The position numbers and the translations under genes are program-made. A DNA stretch of 38,631 nt from Bacteroidota bacterium. GTDB lineage: Bacteria; Bacteroidota; Bacteroidia; Sphingobacteriales; Sphingobacteriaceae. The notes below the pieces were generated by a model. That model saw only the letters and a program-made list of their open reading frames with translations. It ran no database searches and was not told where the DNA came from. The DNA lies in assembly GCA_029851965.1 (NCBI GenBank), contig JARKUW010000179.1, positions 1 to 38,631 of the forward strand, read 5' to 3'. Of the stretch, positions 33,898 to 38,631 are shown piece after piece. Every line of letters begins with the position of its first letter. Position 1 is the stretch's first letter.

Positions 33898-33928
33898 CAC
33901 GTACCAAACAAAGACTAGTACAAAATAT

Positions 33929-34252
33929 ATGGCAGAATTTGACAACAAAGAGAGAGAAGAGGTTTTTTCTAAGAAAGTAAGAGCAGGAAAAAGGACGTAT
34001 TTTTTCGATGTGAAGGCAACCCGTTCCGGCGACTACTATCTGACTTTAACAGAAAGCAAGAAAAGACTCGAAGATGGCGTATTTGTTAAACATAAGATCT
34101 TTTTGTACAAGGAAGACTTTGAAAAATTTGCCGAAGGTTTAAACGAAACTGTTGATTACATCAAGAGCCACCAGGATGTCACTGAAAAACGATATGAGTA
34201 TTCAGAAGGTCAGGAAGTCGGCAGCAAAACACCAGATGATTTCTCTTTCTAA
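33929..34252 (+). CDS. PUR-alpha-like DUF3276 protein
   Basis: A 107-residue basic/acidic cytoplasmic protein with the single PUR-type fold: KKVRAGKRTYFFDVKATRSG, DYYLTLTESKKRLEDG, and KHKIFLYKEDFEKFAEGLNE, the pattern of DUF3276 proteins in Bacteroidota. PUR domains bind single-stranded nucleic acid; the distant Borrelia relative BpuR acts as a DNA- and RNA-binding regulator. A nucleic acid-binding, perhaps regulatory, role is therefore inferred but not shown. It has its own promoter and is closed by a strong terminator, so it is a one-gene unit. Confidence 0.88.
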   Translation: MAEFDNKEREEVFSKKVRAGKRTYFFDVKATRSGDYYLTLTESKKRLEDGVFVKHKIFLYKEDFEKFAEGLNETVDYIKSHQDVTEKRYEYSEGQEVGSKTPDDFSF

Positions 34253-34268
34253 CATATAAAATATACGA

Positions 34269-34293
34269 GGCCCCTTTCAGGGGCCTTTTTTTT
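34269..34293 (+). terminator. Rho-independent terminator after DUF3276
   Basis: A 6-bp GC stem (GGCCCC / GGGGCC) with a 5-base loop followed by eight T, 16 bases past the stop. Confidence 0.92.
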
Positions 34294-34310
34294 GCCTAAA
34301 ATTTAAGCTG

Positions 34311-35231
34311 ATGAAGAAGTTTGCACTGTTGATTGTACTTGCTATAATCACCACTACCCTGTATGCACAGGAAAAAGAAGATAAGAAGCTAATGGGGATC
34401 ATAACCGGTTTGGTCAAAGATTTCCACGGCGATGTTGGCGTTTACGTCAAAAACCTAAAAACCGGTAAATCCGCAGGCTTTAATGCGGACACCATTTTCC
34501 CCACGGCCAGCATGATTAAAATCCCGATCACCTCGGGAATCTTTAATAAGATCGAACATCAGGAACTCGACTACCATAGCATTCTGACCTATAAAGACAG
34601 CCTGCTGTATGCCGGAGAAGACATCCTCGGCAGCTTCAAAAATGGAGAGCAGATCGCCCTGAGTAAAGTGCTGATGCTGATGATTACGACCAGCGACAAT
34701 ACGGCAAGCCTCTGGTGCCAGTCGATGGCCGGAGGTGGTACCGCCATCAACAACCTTATGCAGGCCAATGGCATGAACTTTACAAGGGTCAATTCCCGTA
34801 CACCTGGACGGGCAGCTAATCAAAACAAATATGGATGGGGTCAGACGACGCCAAGAGAAATGGCTACCTTGCTTACCCTGATCCGGGATGGAAAAATGAT
34901 CAATCCGGCAGCATCAGAACGGATATACCGGAACTTGATCCGGATCTATTACGACAGCGAAGCATTGTCACAAATACCACCCTACGTACAGGTTGCATCG
35001 AAATCCGGGGCCGTGGATGAAGCGCGGTCAGAAGTCGTACTGGTCAACGCACCGCACGGCGACTATGTATTTTGCATCACGACGAAAAACCAACAGGATA
35101 CTTCCTGGAAAAACACCAATGAAGGTCTGGTATTGATCCGGAAATTAAGCAAAGCATTGTGGAATTATTATGAGCCGAAATCAGACTGGAAGCCGGCTGC
35201 CGGAATGGAAAAGTACAGCACAATGAACTAA
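34311..35231 (+). CDS. Class-A-beta-lactamase-like serine hydrolase
   Basis: A 306-residue secreted protein with a signal peptide (about 1-20, ending TTTLYAQ). Active-site motifs of the penicillin-recognising fold are present: SMIK (Ser67-Lys70) in FPTASMIKIP, SDN (128-130) in TTSDNTASLW, and KSG (231-233) in VASKSGAVDEARSE. What is missing is the omega-loop acid: where class A beta-lactamases have ExxLN before the DTTTP block, this one reads SRTPGRAANQNKYGWGQTTPREMA with no Glu. Deacylation in the usual way is therefore doubtful. It could be a D,D-peptidase-like or other serine hydrolase, or a divergent beta-lactamase. It begins 17 bases after the terminator of DUF3276. Confidence 0.83.
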   Translation: MKKFALLIVLAIITTTLYAQEKEDKKLMGIITGLVKDFHGDVGVYVKNLKTGKSAGFNADTIFPTASMIKIPITSGIFNKIEHQELDYHSILTYKDSLLYAGEDILGSFKNGEQIALSKVLMLMITTSDNTASLWCQSMAGGGTAINNLMQANGMNFTRVNSRTPGRAANQNKYGWGQTTPREMATLLTLIRDGKMINPAASERIYRNLIRIYYDSEALSQIPPYVQVASKSGAVDEARSEVVLVNAPHGDYVFCITTKNQQDTSWKNTNEGLVLIRKLSKALWNYYEPKSDWKPAAGMEKYSTMN

Positions 35232-35236
35232 AGCAC

Positions 35237-35638
35237 TTAACAGACCTTTACCTCAGCCTTGTCCACATGGATCCAGTTTTCCTCCTGCGATACATTTATG
35301 GCAAGCTTTATTTCAGGGCTCTTCTCCAGTAAACTTTCAATTTCCTGCAGCGTATCCTGCTCAATCACCTTGTTTACGATCCGTACAGGTTCATCCAGCG
35401 CATCCGAAACGATCTCCAGGTCGTACATGCCATGAACCAGCGTTTTACAAATGATGAAGGAAACCTTGTGGTTGGCAACCACCTTCTTTAATGCCGAAAA
35501 AGCATGAATAATCTGGTCGATATTGCTCGCTTTGTAACCCAGCAGAATGCATGGATTAACGTCTGTATTCGAGTTATCACCAGACAACAAGATCTCATCC
35601 ACATCGGCCAGAATCGTTTCAATTATTAGTCTATCCAT
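35237..35638 (-). CDS. Hypothetical protein, 133 residues
   Basis: Not recognised. It starts at ATG and has no signal peptide or membrane segment. The content is mixed alpha/beta, with hydrophobic strands such as VSFIICKTLVHGMYDLEIV and IKLAINVSQEENWIHVD, and a helix rich in Glu (QDTLQEIESLLEKSPE). It has three scattered cysteines, one at the very C-terminus (VKVC). It ends five bases from the convergent beta-lactamase-like gene. Codon use looks like that of neighbouring genes, so it is probably real. The function is unknown. Confidence 0.7.
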   Translation of the reverse strand: MDRLIIETILADVDEILLSGDNSNTDVNPCILLGYKASNIDQIIHAFSALKKVVANHKVSFIICKTLVHGMYDLEIVSDALDEPVRIVNKVIEQDTLQEIESLLEKSPEIKLAINVSQEENWIHVDKAEVKVC

Positions 35639-35828
35639 TTTTCATCGTCTTTATTTTCATGGCGGTAACGCCATCACCAGATTCGGGCACAGTTGCCTGC
35701 ATCTATCCTGGCCTTCTTATATACTATACATAAAGAGATTTACCGGCGGTATTGTTTTTCTTAAGTTTAAAAACAGGGGCGATATTTACTTTACTGAAAA
35801 CAAAACGCGGGCTAATGCCTTATAGATA

Positions 35829-35847
35829 AAGGAGATTTCGTCTCCTT
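35829..35847 (+). promoter_or_regulatory. Leader hairpin before the TspO-like gene
   Basis: A 7-bp stem (AAGGAGA / TCTCCTT) with a 5-base loop, 14 bases before the ATG at 35862. It covers a Shine-Dalgarno-like AAGGAG, but that lies too far from the ATG (about 27 bases) to be its ribosome site. Regulation is only a possibility. Confidence 0.3.
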
Positions 35848-35861
35848 CAAACCCAACGAAG

Positions 35862-36668
35862 ATGAAAAGAGCACTGCAAGTTCTAAACGCCCTCAGCCTT
35901 TTTGCAATTATTGCCATCAACTATATTTTCAGCAACGGGCAGGACGATGCGCAAAGTATGTCGACGATATCTGCGCGATACGAAAACCTGCTTACCCCGG
36001 CAGGCTATGCATTCTCGATCTGGGGTCTCATTTATTTCGGACTGGTCTGTTTTGCCATCTTTCAGGCGAGGAGCTTGTTTTCGAGCCGGATTAAAGACGA
36101 TGAGTTTGTGCTTAAGATTGGTCCCTGGTTTATCATTTCGAACATCCTGAATGCACTCTGGATCATTGCCTTCACCTATGATCATATTGGGCCCTCTGTA
36201 CTGATCATTATTCTGCTCTTTTTATCGCTCCTGAAGATCATCCTCAATCTCGATATGGAAAAGTGGGACGCGCCCTTTCACATTATATTATTGATCTGGT
36301 GGCCTTTCAGCTACTATTTTGGCTGGATCACGGTAGCCACAATCACGAACATATCGAGCAGTCTGGTTTCATTGGGATGGAACGGTGACCCGCTGCAGCC
36401 AACCACCTGGGCCGTCATCGTCCTGCTGATTGCCGCCGTCATCTTCATCGGTATCATCTGGACCCGAAACATGCGGGAAGCAGCTACTGCAGGTGCCTGG
36501 GGTATCATTGCCATCGCAGTAAGGAACTGGAAAATGGAGCCGATCGTTGCATACGTCGCCATTGCCGCAGCCGTGCTGATCCTCATAAACGTCATGGTAC
36601 ACGGATATAAAAACAGAGCCCTCGGTCCGGTCAGAAGCTGGAGGCCAAAAGCCGGCACACAGTCCTAA
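35862..36668 (+). CDS. TspO/MBR-like tryptophan-rich membrane protein
   Basis: A 268-residue polytopic membrane protein with about eight hydrophobic helices and many Trp residues. The segment LTPAGYAFSIWGLIYFGLV (about 45-63) is the recurring hallmark of the TspO/MBR-related 'tryptophan-rich sensory protein' group; PWFIISNILNALWIIAFTYD and IWWPFSYYFGWITVATITNI are other Trp-rich helices. True TspO is about 160 residues with five helices, so this is a longer relative. TspO binds porphyrins and cholesterol; no ligand can be inferred here. The last four bases overlap the end of the next, convergent gene. Confidence 0.85.
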   Translation: MKRALQVLNALSLFAIIAINYIFSNGQDDAQSMSTISARYENLLTPAGYAFSIWGLIYFGLVCFAIFQARSLFSSRIKDDEFVLKIGPWFIISNILNALWIIAFTYDHIGPSVLIIILLFLSLLKIILNLDMEKWDAPFHIILLIWWPFSYYFGWITVATITNISSSLVSLGWNGDPLQPTTWAVIVLLIAAVIFIGIIWTRNMREAATAGAWGIIAIAVRNWKMEPIVAYVAIAAAVLILINVMVHGYKNRALGPVRSWRPKAGTQS

Positions 36669-36874
36669 GCTTCCCTTGCTTCAAGTGCCTTTATGAGTTT
36701 CAAGATACGGTCCAGATAAACCTCTGAGGACTTTTTTCCGGCATTTACCTCCAGGTATTCAATGTGAGACTGCAAAAACAAGGGCAGGTCCTCAATCACG
36801 ACGCCAGTGTCAATCTGGATTGAACCGGGTAATTCCAATCCTTGAAAATATGCTTTAATCTCTTCAACAGTCAT
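36665..36874 (-). CDS. Small conserved hypothetical protein (DUF6965-like)
   Basis: A 69-residue protein: TVEEIKAYFQGLELPGSIQI, a VVIEDLPLFLQSHIEYLEVN stretch, and a C-terminal helix ILKLIKALEAREA. From memory it resembles short Sphingobacteriaceae proteins labelled DUF6965, but I cannot verify this. It is soluble and mostly helical, with no cysteine or motif. It starts at ATG, converges on the TspO-like gene (4-base overlap), and follows another small gene by 20 bases on the same strand, so the two may be co-transcribed. Confidence 0.65.
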   Translation of the reverse strand: MTVEEIKAYFQGLELPGSIQIDTGVVIEDLPLFLQSHIEYLEVNAGKKSSEVYLDRILKLIKALEAREA

Positions 36875-36894
36875 GCTGCAAAGATAGGGAACTA

Positions 36895-37116
36895 TTACAA
36901 TTTTTCCGCTTCTATGGCTTTTCCGATATTCTCCAGCAGCTCCTCATCAATTTCATCATCGGTGTACCAGGTGATCCCCTTTTCCTGTGTATTCGGGTAT
37001 ACGATGCCCACTGGATCGTCGCCCTGTTTCACCTGAAACTTACCGTCTTCCAGCGGTGTAATCGTATAGGTAATGCTTGATCCGCCGGTTGCTACTTCTA
37101 TCTCAAAATCTTCCAT
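36895..37116 (-). CDS. Small conserved hypothetical protein
   Basis: A 73-residue acidic protein, starting MEDFEIEVATGGSSITYTI, continuing as beta strands (TPLEDGKFQVKQGDDPVGIVYP) and ending with a helix (DDEIDEELLENIGKAIEAEK). I recall similar short proteins in Pedobacter relatives but no named family. There is no signal peptide or membrane segment. It lies 20 bases before the DUF6965-like gene on the same strand. The function is unknown. Confidence 0.6.
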   Translation of the reverse strand: MEDFEIEVATGGSSITYTITPLEDGKFQVKQGDDPVGIVYPNTQEKGITWYTDDEIDEELLENIGKAIEAEKL

Positions 37117-37244
37117 AGTTCTATATTTCTAGTCTGAATTTAGGTGTACGTTCCTTTTTGCAATAATGATACCATCCTTGTCTACATACAGATCCGCGCA
37201 TGCGTTGCCACATGTGGGCCTCACCCGGAGGCATATGTGATGGT

Positions 37245-37252
37245 TATATTTA
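37245..37252 (+). promoter_or_regulatory. Possible -7 box (TATATTTA)
   Basis: One base from the TANNTTTG consensus, 55 bases before the ATG at 37308. No -33 box is seen. Confidence 0.3.
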
Positions 37253-37307
37253 CAAAAACACACAACATTTAAGGCTGGTGATTTGTTGAACGACTAAAAC
37301 GTATTTT

Positions 37308-37907
37308 ATGGAAAATCCGATCCCTTCTCAAGAAACCGGCAGCGAAATGAATGCTGTGGAGAAAGCAACTTTCGACAACACAGCGGAAGCCCGGCAATTT
37401 TACGAGGTTGCAAAAGAAAGATTACTCAGCGTAAACCGCTGGGCTGAAATATCGGCACTGCCTTCATCGACTTTCCGGCTTTGTGACGGCAGCGGCGCGG
37501 AGGCCGACAGGCTCGTAAAGGAAGGGGACTACTTCAAAATAGATATTCCTGGTCCGGGAACGACGTCCGGCGATGGTTTCGACTGGGTAAAAGTAGAGCA
37601 TCTGCAGGAAGAGGAAATCAATGGCACCGAGATCATCAGTATCCGGGTGCGCCCCGCTGCCAATCCGAATACACCCGATCCGGACACGGCACATTTCTTT
37701 AAAGATACCGCAACATCAACCTTCCAGGTAAAAAGAATCGGAAGCGAGGTATTTGCGGAAGTCCACGGCCGCAATGAGCAGCCAAACACCGATATGGAAC
37801 ACCTCACAGACAACGTCCGCAATACCCTTGTGGGCACCAGTGCTAAAATAGGTTTCTCTTTTCCGCAGTGGAAAGGTTTGGTTGCAGGGCTCGTCAAAGT
37901 CGACTAA
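37308..37907 (+). CDS. Hypothetical protein, possibly SRPBCC/START-like
   Basis: A 199-residue soluble protein without signal peptide. The opening is polar (NPIPSQETGSEMN), then FYEVAKERLLSVNRWAEISA, VKEGDYFKIDIPGPGTTSGD, and DTATSTFQVKRIGSEVFAEV. The pattern 'VNRWAEIS...GDYFKIDIPGPG' loosely recalls START/SRPBCC proteins that bind hydrophobic ligands, but this is a weak impression. It starts at ATG, converges on the LLM oxidoreductase with 37 bases between, and has coding-like composition. No function is claimed. Confidence 0.65.
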   Translation: MENPIPSQETGSEMNAVEKATFDNTAEARQFYEVAKERLLSVNRWAEISALPSSTFRLCDGSGAEADRLVKEGDYFKIDIPGPGTTSGDGFDWVKVEHLQEEEINGTEIISIRVRPAANPNTPDPDTAHFFKDTATSTFQVKRIGSEVFAEVHGRNEQPNTDMEHLTDNVRNTLVGTSAKIGFSFPQWKGLVAGLVKVD

Positions 37908-37944
37908 CCCTGCAACACCCCTGTTGCGCACGCAATAATAATAC

Positions 37945-38631
37945 TTACTGCTCCTTCATCAGTTCTGCAAACAACTGATAAGAATGCAGTTTTGCCTGAT
38001 GATCAAAAATATGTGCGGTGACCATGATTTCGTCTATTCCGGTCTGGTCGAGGAAGGATTGCATATCTTCCCGGATGCTTTGTTTTGTGCCGACGAACGT
38101 ACACGCAAGCATCTGATTGATCTGCTCTGCTTCATAATCACTTAAAATCTCGTCCATATTGTCGATCGGCGGCGGAAGCAGTGTGCGCTGCCCGGTGATA
38201 ATACCCCTGAACATCTGGTACAAAGAGGTGGCCAGGCGGTTTGCCTCCCCCTCTGTGTCCGCAGCGACTACATTCACGCAAGATAAAACATAAGGCTCCT
38301 GCAGATATTTAGATGGCTTGAAGTTGTTCCGATACAAATTGATCGCCGCCAGGAACTGAGCCGGTGCAAAGTGACTTGCAAAGGCATAGGGTAAACCCAT
38401 TGCAGCTGCAAGATGTGCACTGTCGGTACTGGAACCCAAAATCCAGATCGGAATGTCCAACCCTTCACCGGGGATTGCACGTACTTTCGAATGGCTGTTC
38501 TCTGCCGAGAAGTAGGTCTGCAGCTTCTGTACATCCTGTGGGAAATTGTTCGCCGCATTGAAGCGGTCACCCCGGATAGCCATTGCGGTTAGCTGGTCCG
38601 TACCTGGCGCACGCCCCAGCCCCAGGTCTAT
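37945..38631 (-). CDS. LLM-class flavin-dependent oxidoreductase, N-terminus cut by window edge
   Basis: Luciferase-like monooxygenases use FMN-type flavin to oxidise or reduce small molecules. The stop is at 37945 and the frame stays open through the right edge; the sequence read there, IDLGLGRAPGTDQLTAMAIR, is the standard internal block of this family. The Met at 38583 within it is not the start, and about the first 100 residues are missing. Other blocks are IWILGSSTDSAHLAAAMGLPYA and FVGTKQSIREDMQSF, plus DEIMVTAHIFDHQAKLHSYQ near the end. The substrate is unknown. A short 6-bp hairpin (37912-37927) lies between it and the convergent gene. Confidence 0.92.
   Translation of the reverse strand: MDLGLGRAPGTDQLTAMAIRGDRFNAANNFPQDVQKLQTYFSAENSHSKVRAIPGEGLDIPIWILGSSTDSAHLAAAMGLPYAFASHFAPAQFLAAINLYRNNFKPSKYLQEPYVLSCVNVVAADTEGEANRLATSLYQMFRGIITGQRTLLPPPIDNMDEILSDYEAEQINQMLACTFVGTKQSIREDMQSFLDQTGIDEIMVTAHIFDHQAKLHSYQLFAELMKEQ

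Noticed and set aside
37912..37927. 6-bp hairpin GCAACA / TGTTGC between convergent genes
   Set aside because: Too short and no T tract, so not listed as a terminator.
1..38631. tRNA, rRNA, CRISPR array, insertion sequence or phage genes
   Set aside because: None recognised: no tRNA-like T-loop sequences with matching stems, no evenly spaced direct repeats and no transposase or integrase motifs on either strand.

Overview
The window looks like ordinary chromosome from a member of the Bacteroidota, most likely the Sphingobacteriaceae (Pedobacter-like). Several signs point this way: promoters of the TANNTTTG type, few Shine-Dalgarno sequences, a fused SecDF, a long NusB with an N-terminal extension, the gene order nusB - DUF1573 - yajC - YbbR - coaE, a PUR-alpha-like DUF3276 gene, and leucine dehydrogenase. 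The assignment comes from gene content and family recall, not from a database search. No rRNA, tRNA, CRISPR array, insertion sequence or prophage was found.

Layout. 1-4.1 kb, minus strand: a truncated cysteine synthase/cystathionine beta-synthase, dprA, rsmG and a membrane glycosyltransferase. 4.2-7.3 kb, plus: tgt, an LptF/LptG-type permease and an EamA transporter, packed without gaps. 7.3-8.7 kb: an AT-rich stretch with no convincing gene, the only long gap. 8.7-11.7 kb, plus: a large outer-membrane protein joining a zinc-protease-like domain, a beta-propeller and a barrel, followed by a LapA-like membrane protein. 11.8-13.0 kb, minus: ispE and osmC. 13.2-18.5 kb, plus: thyA-folA, secDF, and an HMG-CoA-lyase-like gene. 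18.5-20.1 kb, minus: a GNAT acetyltransferase and fbaA. 20.2-21.1 kb, plus: accD. 21.2-24.2 kb, minus: a small acidic protein, a cysteine desulfurase and glmM.

24.3-26.3 kb, plus: a methyltransferase, a PAP2 phosphatase and a ZIP metal transporter, overlapping stop to start. 26.3-32.0 kb, minus: a 51-residue DUF5522-like protein, a metallo-beta-lactamase-fold exonuclease, coaE, YbbR, yajC, DUF1573, nusB and leucine dehydrogenase. 32.1-35.2 kb, plus: an ABC exporter, DUF3276 and a class-A-beta-lactamase-like serine hydrolase. 35.2-38.6 kb: several small unknown proteins, a TspO/MBR-like membrane protein and a truncated LLM flavin oxidoreductase.

Most genes are housekeeping: nucleotide and folate metabolism (thyA, folA), isoprenoid precursors (ispE), fatty acid and sugar metabolism (accD, fbaA, glmM), protein export (secDF, yajC), RNA modification (tgt, rsmG) and competence/recombination (dprA). 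No clearly new multi-gene system is visible. The best points for a second look are the three-domain outer-membrane protein, a Tgt without its zinc cysteines, an ABC exporter with Asp at the catalytic Glu position and no partner gene, a beta-lactamase-fold protein lacking the usual omega-loop Glu, and the unexplained 1.3-kb gap. Several starts were corrected from promoters, terminators or overlaps (tgt, the methyltransferase, PAP2, the desulfurase, YbbR, DUF1573).
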